NCBI GenBank assembly: GCA_029256565.1
Contig: JAQSXQ010000159.1
Location: 1 to 5,625, forward strand
DNA length: 5,625 nucleotides
Direction of reading: 5' to 3'
Source: Mycobacterium sp.
GTDB taxonomy: Bacteria > Actinomycetota > Actinomycetes > Mycobacteriales > Mycobacteriaceae
A program made the position numbers and the translations under genes. Each line of letters starts with the position of its first letter. The first letter of the stretch is position 1. This document shows, in pieces, positions 1 to 5,400 of this stretch. Under the pieces are notes generated by a model. The model worked only from the letters and a program-made list of their open reading frames with translations. It was not told where the DNA came from and did not search any database.

Positions 1-664
1 CGCGGTCGCGGCTACCGACGAGGTTCATCGCGAGGGCGGCGTTGCCGTCCTTGGCCAGCTTGGCGTTGGTGAGGAAGTCGGCGGTGCCGACGGTCGTGAT
101 CGTGCGCTCGCCGTCGGTGTAGCGGACCAGCGCGCCGCCGTAGCAGCGCGTCAGGTCGACGTCGTCGACGGCCTCGTAGGTGGCGCTGGTGCCGAATTCC
201 ACGTCACCGGCGCGCTCGGCTTCGCGCATGTCGCAGTCTGGTTCGCCGCCGAAGCTGGTGTCGTCGGCGACGGCGATCTCTGGAGCGAGCGCTTCCCGCG
301 TGGGGGACACCGGCTGCACGAGCAGGCGGTCGCCCGGCAGGCCGGCGAGGGTGCGCAGGCCGTCGTCGTCGACCAGGAAGTACGTCTCGGCCACGACGAG
401 CAGGGTGTCGGGCCGCGCCGCGCGGCGTACCTCCTCGAGACTCGATGCGTCGATGACCTCGACGCCCTCCTCGCGCAGCAGCGAGACCAGGGCCCGGACT
501 CCGTCGGGGGAGGTGGACTCCGGGTCCATCGGCCCGCCCGGATGGGACTCCGTCAGATACGTGGTGAGCACCGACACCGCCGTGATGACCCCGAGTGCCA
601 GCAGCACCCAGCGGATGGTGCGCCAGCGCTGGGCGACGGACTGCCCGATTGCGGTGTCGCTCAT
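1..664 (-). CDS. DUF4350 domain membrane-anchored protein (3' end beyond window)
   Basis: The frame opens with ATG at 664-662 and stays open to the window edge, giving 221 complete codons without a stop, so the C-terminus is missing. A cytoplasmic N-terminus of about 16 residues is followed by one membrane helix (about residues 17-36, WVLLALGVITAVSVLTTY). Then comes a DUF4350-type domain with the family-typical SPDGVRALVSLLREEGVEV stretch (52-70), a TLLVVAETYFLVDD strand region (87-100), and a late GTADFLTN...GNAALAMNLVG segment (193-217). Two cysteines (144 and 174) lie in the presumed extracytoplasmic part and could form a disulfide. The start overlaps the upstream DUF4129 stop as ATGA, so translation is almost surely coupled. 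The biochemical function is unknown. In actinobacteria this family sits beside MoxR ATPase and DUF58 genes, and I expect those next, to the left. Family call is confident; role is inference. Confidence 0.9.
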   Translation of the reverse strand, partial: MSDTAIGQSVAQRWRTIRWVLLALGVITAVSVLTTYLTESHPGGPMDPESTSPDGVRALVSLLREEGVEVIDASSLEEVRRAARPDTLLVVAETYFLVDDDGLRTLAGLPGDRLLVQPVSPTREALAPEIAVADDTSFGGEPDCDMREAERAGDVEFGTSATYEAVDDVDLTRCYGGALVRYTDGERTITTVGTADFLTNAKLAKDGNAALAMNLVGSRDR

Positions 665-1314
665 TGGACCTCGGCCCAGCCGCCGCGCTCACCGTCGCCG
701 GCCGTCGACTCGACCGTCGCCGAGGCACGGGTGCCCAGGTGGTCGTCGAGGTCGGCGACGAGGCGGTACTCGGCTTCGGTGCCCGGCCGCTCCCCGTAGG
801 TGACGTCGTTGAAGGCGTCTGCAGCGCGGCGCAGTTCGGTGCTCAGTCCCGGGAACGGGCCGCTCGCGTCACGGGCGAGTTCGGTGGCCGTGCGGCCGGG
901 GACGGCGGTCAGCACTCCGCCCTCCTCGAGACTGCGTGCGACGGCGCGCAATCGGTGCCGGATGGCCACCGCCCATTCGCCGCTCGCAGCCGCCCGGTCA
1001 GCGGCGGCGCGGTGTTCGGCGGCCGTGAGTTCCTGGCTGCCGAACAACGTCGCGTCGTGCCCACGGTCGGTTCGCATGGTGCGCAGCGCCATTCGCACGG
1101 CGACCACGATCGCGGCCGCGACGATCGCGAGCAGCACCCCGATCGTGATCCAGCCGCCGGGGATCGACGAACCCTCGACCATCAGCTTGTAGATCAGGTC
1201 GTCGACCCAATCCCCGATGCGGTCGGTCAGGGATGCCCTCGGATAGATGGGCTTGGACAGTTCCCGTTGCGCGGCGTCGCGTGCGGCATCGCCGTCGATG
1301 TCTAGAGCCGACAC
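661..1314 (-). CDS. DUF4129 domain single-pass membrane protein
   Basis: This encodes 217 residues from a GTG start (1314-1312), placed 1 nt after the TGA of the upstream membrane protein (TGAcGTG). No stronger in-frame start is visible, and the close spacing suggests translational coupling. The N-terminal part (about 1-50) contains an amphipathic segment with KPIYPRASLTDRIGDWV (21-37). A single membrane helix follows at about 54-75 (GWITIGVLLAIVAAAIVVAV). The cytoplasmic C-terminal half carries the DUF4129 hallmarks: RHRLRAVARSLEEGGVL (119-135), PGRTATELA (139-147) and FNDVTYGERP (168-177). It looks like Rv3690 of M. tuberculosis as I remember it. DUF4129 domains are often found next to or fused with transglutaminase-like proteins and in MoxR/DUF58 clusters. 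No enzymatic residues are evident, and a structural or adaptor role is only inference. Confidence 0.9.
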   Translation of the reverse strand: MSALDIDGDAARDAAQRELSKPIYPRASLTDRIGDWVDDLIYKLMVEGSSIPGGWITIGVLLAIVAAAIVVAVRMALRTMRTDRGHDATLFGSQELTAAEHRAAADRAAASGEWAVAIRHRLRAVARSLEEGGVLTAVPGRTATELARDASGPFPGLSTELRRAADAFNDVTYGERPGTEAEYRLVADLDDHLGTRASATVESTAGDGERGGWAEVQ

Positions 1315-1315
1315 G

Positions 1316-2509
1316 TCACCGCTGTGGAGTCTGCGACGTCAGCCAGAGGTGGTCGGTGGAATCCGACGGCGCGTACGGCGGGATGCCGACGCCCGTCTGC
1401 AACACCAAATCGAAGGCCTCGGCACGGATGCGGCGGTCGGTGTAGAGCAGGACCACCACGCCCGCGGTGAACGGCGCGGTCACGATCTGCCCGATCGCCG
1501 AACCGATCGACAACAGCACCAGCGCCAGGACGGTTCCCGACGCGGACGGGTCGGTACCGAGGAAGAGCTGGCCGCCGAGGCTGAACGGAATCGACACGGC
1601 GCCTGCGATGATCGCCGCCACCAACTGGCCAAGCAGCCAGATGCCCAGCACGCGCCAGAAGTCCTTCTTCACCAACGCGATCGAGCGTCGAATGGAGGCC
1701 ATCACAGGCAGGCGCTCGAGCACCGCGAGCGTGGGCGCGAAGAGCAGGATCGTCCCGAGGTAGAACAGTGCCGCGATCGCGGCCAGCCCCAACGGGATTC
1801 CGAGGACCACGGCTGCCACCCCGCCGATGATGTAGGCGACCATCGCGATGATCCCGATGACGAGCCCGATGATCAGCGCCGCACCGAGCACCTCGATGCC
1901 GACGATGCCGAACAGGGCGAGCAGTCGACCGCGCACCCGGCGCCACGCGTCGCCGATGCTGATGTCGGCGCCGAAGATTGCGCGGCCGATCACGACGGTG
2001 AGCAGTCCGCTGAGCACGATCGCCGAGAGCACCGTGGTGAGCGCGCCGAGGGTCGTGGACAGGGCGAGACCGAGGACGGTCGCGATCTCCATGTCGGTGC
2101 TCTGTTCGGCGTAGTCGACCGAGGACACCGCGGCGATCGGCCCGACCTGCAGCAGCAGCGAGATGAGTTGCGCGACGACCACGACGATCGCGGTGAGACC
2201 AAGCGTCGCCTTCGGGTTGGCTCGCACGTAGGCGAACGCACCGTTGAACACGTCGGACAGCGTGAGCGGCCGCAGCGGGATGATGCCGGGCTTCAGCGGG
2301 GGAGGCGTGAACCCGCCGAACCCTGGCTGCGGCGGATAGCCCGGCGGGGGGTAACCCGGGTAGCCGGGCGGTGGTGGCGCGTATCCGGGTGGTGGTCCGT
2401 AGTAGCCCGGTGGCGGTCCGTAACCGGGCGGCCCGTAGGCAGGCGGCGCACCGTAGGCAGGCGTGCCGTAACCCGGGGGCGGACCGTACCCGCCGGCGTC
2501 GTTGCTCAT
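1316..2509 (-). CDS. Multi-pass membrane protein with GPDPase membrane domain and Pro/Gly/Tyr-rich N-terminus
   Basis: This encodes 397 residues. I chose the ATG at 2509-2507 (MSNDAGGYGPPPGYG) because an AGGA lies 7 nt upstream and the in-frame extension further upstream would run into the divergent yqeY gene with non-mycobacterial-looking residues. Residues 6-67 are a low-complexity tail of GY, PPGY and YGPP units. A short conserved-looking segment follows (IPLRPLTLSDVFNGAFAYVR, 77-96). About six hydrophobic stretches come next, near 103-122, 143-175, 198-222, 224-260, 288-310 and one close to the C-terminus. RRSIALVKKDFWRVLGIWLL (274-293) is the kind of motif seen in the glycerophosphoryl diester phosphodiesterase membrane domain family. 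The catalytic phosphodiesterase domain is absent, so enzyme activity should not be assumed. It is the first gene of a minus-strand operon with DUF4129 and DUF4350 genes, matching Rv3689 from memory. Substrate or partner is unknown. Confidence 0.88.
   Translation of the reverse strand: MSNDAGGYGPPPGYGTPAYGAPPAYGPPGYGPPPGYYGPPPGYAPPPPGYPGYPPPGYPPQPGFGGFTPPPLKPGIIPLRPLTLSDVFNGAFAYVRANPKATLGLTAIVVVVAQLISLLLQVGPIAAVSSVDYAEQSTDMEIATVLGLALSTTLGALTTVLSAIVLSGLLTVVIGRAIFGADISIGDAWRRVRGRLLALFGIVGIEVLGAALIIGLVIGIIAMVAYIIGGVAAVVLGIPLGLAAIAALFYLGTILLFAPTLAVLERLPVMASIRRSIALVKKDFWRVLGIWLLGQLVAAIIAGAVSIPFSLGGQLFLGTDPSASGTVLALVLLSIGSAIGQIVTAPFTAGVVVLLYTDRRIRAEAFDLVLQTGVGIPPYAPSDSTDHLWLTSQTPQR
2309..2494 (-). 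repeat. Pro/Gly/Tyr-rich degenerate coding repeat
   Basis: Residues 6-67 of the membrane protein consist of irregular repeats built from PPGY, YGPP and GYPP. At DNA level they appear as recurring GTAGCCCGG / GTAACCGGG-like units on the plus strand. The tail is predicted to be disordered and cytoplasmic. Such tails occur on many actinobacterial membrane proteins and vary in length between relatives; their role is unknown. Confidence 0.8.
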
Positions 2510-2515
2510 GCCCCC

Positions 2516-2544
2516 ATCCTGTCGACAGCAGAGGGGTTTCACAA
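2516..2544 (-). promoter_or_regulatory. Candidate promoter of the GPDPase-membrane/DUF4129/DUF4350 operon
   Basis: Reading the minus strand, TTGTGA (2544-2539) is followed after 17 nt by CAGGAT (2521-2516). This keeps the A and final T of the mycobacterial -10 consensus but not the first T. The predicted start of transcription falls at or beside the ATG at 2509. The same stretch also holds an AGGA (2520-2517) correctly spaced to act as a ribosome binding site from a longer transcript, so the two readings compete. The palindrome AACGCGTT (2543-2550) overlaps the -35 region and could be an operator, without further support. Confidence 0.35.
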
Positions 2545-2578
2545 CGCGTTCCGTCTTCGCGCCAACCCGCCCCGGGCG

Positions 2579-2584
2579 TACCGT
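2579..2584 (+). promoter_or_regulatory. -10 box TACCGT, predicted leaderless promoter of yqeY
   Basis: TACCGT fits the mycobacterial -10 consensus TANNNT. Its last base is followed by exactly 7 nt before the A of the yqeY ATG, which is where transcription would normally start. There is no Shine-Dalgarno sequence before that ATG. Together these point to a leaderless mRNA, common in mycobacteria. A weak -35 (TTCGCG, 2556-2561) lies 17 nt upstream. Confidence 0.6.
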
Positions 2585-2591
2585 TTGGCTC

Positions 2592-3056
2592 ATGGCGGAA
2601 CTCAAGGAGCGGTTGCGGGCTGATCTGACGGCGTCGATGAAGGCGCAGGACAAGTTGCGCACCGGGACGCTGCGCATGCTGCTTGCCGCAGTTCAGGCCG
2701 AGGAGGTGTCGGGCAAGGCGGCGCGGGACCTGACCGACGAGGACGTGCTCAAGGTGCTCGCCCGCGAGTCCCGCAAGCGCGGCGAGGCCGCAGAGATCTA
2801 CGTGCAGAACGGACGTGGTGAACTGGCGGCCAACGAGCGCGCCGAGGCCAGCGTCATCGACGAGTACCTGCCGACGCAGCTGAACGACGAAGAAGTGGCC
2901 AACGTGGCGGACACCGCGATCGCACAGGTGGCCGAGGAGATCGGGGAACGCCCCGGCATGAAGAACATGGGCCAGGTCATGAAGGCGGCGACCGCCATCG
3001 CCGCGGGCCAAGCCGACGGCTCGCGGCTGTCGGCGGCGGTCAAGCAGCGGCTCTAG
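2592..3056 (+). CDS. yqeY: GatB/YqeY domain protein
   Basis: This encodes 154 residues, the usual length for free-standing YqeY proteins. The start MAELKERLRADLTASMKAQDK is the family N-terminus, so the in-frame extension further upstream is rejected. Family features visible are the helical N-terminal half with LRTGTLRMLLAAVQAEEV (22-39), YLPTQLNDEE (94-103) at the domain junction, and GMKNMGQVMKAA (121-132) in the C-terminal small domain, which resembles the tRNA-binding tail domain of GatB. YqeY proteins are thought by homology to bind tRNA or act near amidotransferase chemistry, but no firm function is established and no catalytic residues are known. The gene is divergent from the membrane-protein operon across 82 bp, and followed 33 bp later by the oxidoreductase. 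The transcript is probably leaderless. The order matches Rv3688c-Rv3689 of M. tuberculosis from memory. Confidence 0.95.
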   Translation: MAELKERLRADLTASMKAQDKLRTGTLRMLLAAVQAEEVSGKAARDLTDEDVLKVLARESRKRGEAAEIYVQNGRGELAANERAEASVIDEYLPTQLNDEEVANVADTAIAQVAEEIGERPGMKNMGQVMKAATAIAAGQADGSRLSAAVKQRL

Positions 3057-3080
3057 TTTTCCGCACCGCCGGGCGGGTAC
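3055..3080 (+). promoter_or_regulatory. Possible SigF-type promoter of the LLM oxidoreductase
   Basis: AGTTT (3055-3059) is separated by 15 nt from GGGTAC (3075-3080). The -10 element fits the mycobacterial SigF consensus GGGTAY exactly and the -35 differs from GGTTT in its first base. The -35 overlaps the TAG stop of yqeY. Transcription would begin within a few bases of the ATG at 3090, so this mRNA would also be leaderless or nearly so; only a poor ribosome binding site (GGCGG, 3083-3087) is present. Confidence 0.4.
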
Positions 3081-3089
3081 ACGGCGGAC

Positions 3090-4076
3090 ATGACGCGTTT
3101 CGGATACACCTTGATGACAGAGCAAAGCGGACCGAAACAGCTTGTGGAGTACGCGGTTTCAGCTGAGCAAGCCGGTTTCGACTTCGAGGTGAGCAGCGAC
3201 CACTTCTCGCCGTGGCTGAGTGCGCAGGGTCACGCCCCCAATGCCTGGACGATGCTCGGCGCCGTCGCGCACGCGACCCAGAACGTGGAACTCTTCACCT
3301 ACGTCACCTGTCCGACGATGCGCTACCACCCCGCAGTCGTGGCGCAGCAGGCAGCGACGCTGCAGATCCTCGCCGACGGCAGGTTCACCCTCGGCGTCGG
3401 CAGCGGCGAGAACCTGAACGAACACGTGGTGGGCAAGGGCTGGCCGACGATCGCCCGCAGGCAGGACATGCTGCGCGAGGCGATCCAGATCATGCGCGAG
3501 TTGTTCACCGGCGACCTCGTCGACTGGAAGGGCGAGTACTTCGAGGTGGACTCGGCCCGACTGTGGGACGTCCCCGAGGGTGGGGTCCGCATCGCGGCGG
3601 CCGTCTCGGGGGACCGGTCGGTGGAGATCTTCGCGCCGTTGGCCGACGACCTCATCGCCGTGCAGCCCGACAAGGACGTCGTCGACAAGTGGCACCAGGC
3701 GCGCCGGGCAACCGGGCTGCCCGGTGACGTCCGGGTGGTCGGTCAGATGCCGATCTGCTGGGACCCCGACCGCGACGCGGCGGTCAGCCGCGCCCACGAC
3801 CAGTTCCGCTGGTTCGCCGGCGGGTGGGCCGTCAATGCCGACCTGCCGACGACGGCAGGATTCGCCGGTGCCACGCAATTCGTGCGACCGGAGGACACCG
3901 CGTCGTCGATCCCGTGCGGGCCCGACCTGGACGCCATCGTCGAGGGCGTCCGCGAGTACAAGGACGCCGGCTTCACCGACATCGCCCTGGTCCAGGTCGG
4001 TGACGAGGGGCAGGACCGGTTCCTCGCCGAGGCGGCTCAACCGTTGCTGAGCAAGCTGCGCGACGAGCTTGGCTGA
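3090..4076 (+). CDS. F420-dependent LLM-class oxidoreductase, FGD-like (TIGR03557-type)
   Basis: This encodes 328 residues forming a luciferase-like TIM barrel of normal length, presumably cytosolic. It starts MTRFGYTLMTEQSGP, the typical first strand of the family. SDHFSPW (36-42) supplies the Asp-His and Trp that in Fgd1 (D39, H40, W44) line the F420 pocket. GVGSGENLNEHVVG (102-115) contains Glu107, equivalent to the Fgd1 proton donor E109. TCPTMRYHPAVVAQQAATL (73-91) and IPCGPD (near 275) are further family signatures. The overall pattern fits the 'G6PDH-family F420 oxidoreductase' group, but the lysines and arginine that hold the glucose-6-phosphate phosphate in Fgd1 (K198, K259, R283) have no evident counterparts. 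It is therefore unlikely to be glucose-6-phosphate dehydrogenase, and the substrate is unknown. F420 rather than FMN use is inferred from family. It lies 33 bp after yqeY with a possible SigF promoter between. Confidence 0.9.
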   Translation: MTRFGYTLMTEQSGPKQLVEYAVSAEQAGFDFEVSSDHFSPWLSAQGHAPNAWTMLGAVAHATQNVELFTYVTCPTMRYHPAVVAQQAATLQILADGRFTLGVGSGENLNEHVVGKGWPTIARRQDMLREAIQIMRELFTGDLVDWKGEYFEVDSARLWDVPEGGVRIAAAVSGDRSVEIFAPLADDLIAVQPDKDVVDKWHQARRATGLPGDVRVVGQMPICWDPDRDAAVSRAHDQFRWFAGGWAVNADLPTTAGFAGATQFVRPEDTASSIPCGPDLDAIVEGVREYKDAGFTDIALVQVGDEGQDRFLAEAAQPLLSKLRDELG

Positions 4077-4082
4077 GCGACG

Positions 4083-4109
4083 GGTTTAGGGTCGCCTATC
4101 CAGGGGTAT
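4083..4109 (+). promoter_or_regulatory. SigF-type promoter of the small membrane protein gene
   Basis: GGTTT (4083-4087), a 16-nt spacer and GGGTAT (4104-4109) match the published mycobacterial SigF consensus (GGWWT-N15-17-GGGTAY) at every defined position. The predicted start, about 7 nt further on, leaves a leader of roughly 30 nt that contains a purine-rich ribosome binding site before the GTG at 4146. The match is by eye; a chance match is possible but position and orientation are right. An overlapping TAGGGT (4087-4092) also fits TANNNT but has no -35 partner. Confidence 0.65.
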
Positions 4110-4145
4110 CTGGGCGCGTGAAGCACAAAACCGCGAGGGGGAATT

Positions 4146-4385
4146 GTGATTTCAACGCTGATGCTCACATACGCCGTGATTGCGCTGGTCAGTGCGGTCG
4201 CAGTCTTCGTACTGAGCGACCGGGTCTCCGATGACCGACGTCCTGCAGCTCATCGGGCAGTGCTCAGCATGTGCGCCGGTGCCATTTGGCCCGTACTCCT
4301 GATCGGCATCGCCGAATTCGGCTCGTTCGCGATGTACGCCAAGGTGCACGAGCACAGCGACGACCGCGCGACGGTCCTCACGTAG
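4146..4385 (+). CDS. Small two-helix membrane protein, 79 aa
   Basis: A GTG start at 4146 is supported by AGGGGG (4136-4141) 4 nt upstream; an in-frame ATG lies five codons later (MLTYA) but has no such site. The protein has two hydrophobic segments, about residues 4-24 (TLMLTYAVIALVSAVAVFVL) and 40-61 (LSMCAGAIWPVLLIGIAEFG). They are joined by a charged loop (SDRVSDDRRPAAHR), and the protein ends in a polar tail KVHEHSDDRATVLT. This suggests a small integral membrane protein with both termini on the same side. I do not recognise a named family. The SigF-type promoter directly upstream suggests expression in stationary phase or under stress. It stands alone: the oxidoreductase ends 69 bp before it and the next gene is convergent, 23 bp away. 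Third-position GC bias is consistent with a real gene. Confidence 0.75.
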   Translation: MISTLMLTYAVIALVSAVAVFVLSDRVSDDRRPAAHRAVLSMCAGAIWPVLLIGIAEFGSFAMYAKVHEHSDDRATVLT

Positions 4386-4408
4386 GTCGCGTCGGCGCGC
4401 GTCGCGGA

Positions 4409-5107
4409 TCAGGCGCTCGTCTCGCCGTGCGGCGCTGCGACGGGTTTGGACTCCGCTGAACCTCGTTGGCGCAGGAAGACCGACAGCGCGACGATCGCGG
4501 CGACGGCGACGAACTCGCTCTGCCAGTTCTGCATCGACTCGAACCAGAACTGCGACGTCGTGACGTACCGCCACACCGAGATCGCAGCTTGGCCGTGTTG
4601 GACCTGTTCGTCGTTGAACGCTCTGCTGCCTCCCAGCGCATGCAGGGCCATCGAGGCGAAGAACAGCACGAAGAACGCGATGGCCAGGGAGTTCTCGTAC
4701 AGCGACAGCGGCCACCCGCCTCGGCGGACCGGCCACGGCGTCCGATCGGTCACGTCCGCATCGCGCGGATCCTCGTCTTGCGGCGCGGCACTGTCGATCT
4801 GCTTGGACTCCGAAGAGCCCCGCTGGTACAGGAATGCCGTCAGAACGACGTACATGCCCATCTGGAGGAACTCGGACTCCCAGTTCTCGAAGGTGGCTTC
4901 GACGAAGTCGCCGGTGGTCAGGTAGCCGATGATCGACACCTGCTCGGTGGAGCCGTGTTCCAGCTGCTCTTCGTTGTACGTCGCGGTGCCCGCCACGATC
5001 ATTCCGACGAAGAAGACGCCGAACAGCGCCAGACAGGCCAGCAGCAAGCCGTTGTCGCGAAGCAGCGACCGGTGGCGGTTCGCAGACGATGTGCCTTGGC
5101 GCGCCAT
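4409..5107 (-). CDS. DUF6766 family four-helix membrane protein with internal duplication
   Basis: This encodes 232 residues from ATG at 5107-5105, with a strong ribosome binding site GGGAGG (5118-5113) 5 nt upstream. Two homologous halves are visible. Half one (about 17-102) runs LRDNGLLLACLALFG, YNEEQLEHG, FENWESEF and QRGSSESK. Half two (about 137-221) runs YENSLAIAFFVLFF, FNDEQVQHG, MQNWQSEF and QRGSAESK. Each half has two membrane helices (near 20-41 and 81-95; 139-158 and 199-213) and a polar loop between them. A charged linker rich in Asp and Glu (103-122) and a PWPVRRGGW motif (124-132) join the halves. This is the layout I recall for the DUF6766 family, whose function is unknown. It is monocistronic in this window, convergent with the small membrane gene. 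Confidence 0.85.
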   Translation of the reverse strand: MARQGTSSANRHRSLLRDNGLLLACLALFGVFFVGMIVAGTATYNEEQLEHGSTEQVSIIGYLTTGDFVEATFENWESEFLQMGMYVVLTAFLYQRGSSESKQIDSAAPQDEDPRDADVTDRTPWPVRRGGWPLSLYENSLAIAFFVLFFASMALHALGGSRAFNDEQVQHGQAAISVWRYVTTSQFWFESMQNWQSEFVAVAAIVALSVFLRQRGSAESKPVAAPHGETSA

Positions 5108-5152
5108 GACTGCCTCCCGTTGGGCTCCGACGAAAGTCGATCGAGCCTTACC

Positions 5153-5158
5153 AGTTTA
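5153..5158 (-). promoter_or_regulatory. Candidate -10 box of the DUF6766 gene
   Basis: Read on the minus strand this is TAAACT, fitting TANNNT. It would give a leader of about 40 nt containing the GGGAGG ribosome binding site. No convincing -35 hexamer is present 16-18 nt upstream, so the assignment is tentative. Confidence 0.35.
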
Positions 5159-5278
5159 GTGCCGGAAACCGTTTGCCGCCGTCGTCGCCAGCGCGCCGGA
5201 TCGCAGGTTCCGCGAACATCCACGTAGTGTTGACATAAGACGAGCGGTTGGCCGACCCCCCTGTGCCGCGCTCGTTCA

Positions 5279-5318
5279 GGTCTCGTCGACTCACTCCCCC
5301 CCTTGAGTCGGCGAGACC
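5279..5318. repeat. Inverted repeat, 15-bp arms with 10-nt C-rich loop
   Basis: The left arm GGTCTCGTCGACTCA (5279-5293) and right arm TGAGTCGGCGAGACC (5304-5318) are reverse complements except for one position. In plus-strand RNA that position is a G-U wobble, so the stem is continuous; in minus-strand RNA it is an A-C mismatch. The loop is CTCCCCCCCT. No T-tract follows on either side, so a classical intrinsic terminator is not clear, although actinobacterial terminators often lack one. It could terminate plus-strand read-through, act as a protein-binding site, or be the remains of a small mobile element. Confidence 0.75.
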
Positions 5319-5321
5319 GTC

Positions 5322-5333
5322 AGGGGATCCCCT
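5322..5333. repeat. 12-bp perfect palindrome AGGGGATCCCCT
   Basis: The sequence AGGGGATCCCCT reads the same on both strands and begins 3 bp after the large inverted repeat. It has no loop, so it is more like a dimeric protein-binding site than an RNA hairpin. No regulator is suggested by the window. Confidence 0.6.
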
Positions 5334-5400
5334 CGCCGCAGAGCGCCGGCGGACCATGGCAATCGACTCCGGCGCCGTCGCCGATCGACTGCGAAATGCA

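Larger units (their letters stand above)
5159..5400. other. Gene-free stretch between DUF6766 gene and tRNA-Pro terminator
   Basis: No frame here has a good start, ribosome binding site and conserved-looking product. It contains a GTTC-CGC-GAAC dyad (5207-5217), an isolated TTGACA (5230-5235) without a matching -10 on the plus strand, the large inverted repeat at 5279-5318 and the palindrome at 5322-5333. A 69-codon minus-strand frame across it and an 18-codon plus-strand frame at 5358 are judged chance. Confidence 0.6.

Noticed and set aside
1247..2623. A 458-codon plus-strand open frame opposite the membrane-protein gene
   Set aside because: Its product is Arg/Asp/His/Gln-rich without domains, as expected for the antisense of a GC-rich hydrophobic coding sequence; the minus-strand frame has helices, family motifs and a good start.
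1302..3125. A 607-codon minus-strand open frame across yqeY and the membrane-protein gene
   Set aside because: It runs antisense to the well-supported yqeY and out of frame through the membrane-protein gene; composition is low-complexity Arg/Ala/His.
3159..4040. A 293-codon minus-strand open frame opposite the oxidoreductase
   Set aside because: It is the antisense shadow of a gene with clear LLM-family motifs; no family features are visible in it.
4362..4376. GACCG-CGCGA-CGGTC hairpin as a terminator between the convergent genes
   Set aside because: The stem is only 5 bp, lies inside the coding sequence of the small protein and has no T-tract.
5145..5170. GGTTT and TGGTAA upstream of the DUF6766 gene as a third SigF promoter
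   Set aside because: The spacer is only about 12 nt and the -10 is not GGGTA, so it does not fit the consensus.
4466..5227. A 253-codon plus-strand open frame opposite the DUF6766 gene
   Set aside because: It has no ribosome binding site and a charged, low-complexity product; the minus-strand gene has a strong GGGAGG site and conserved duplicated motifs.
5148..5357. A 69-codon minus-strand frame upstream of the DUF6766 gene
   Set aside because: It crosses the inverted repeat and the candidate promoter, has no ribosome binding site and no recognisable product.
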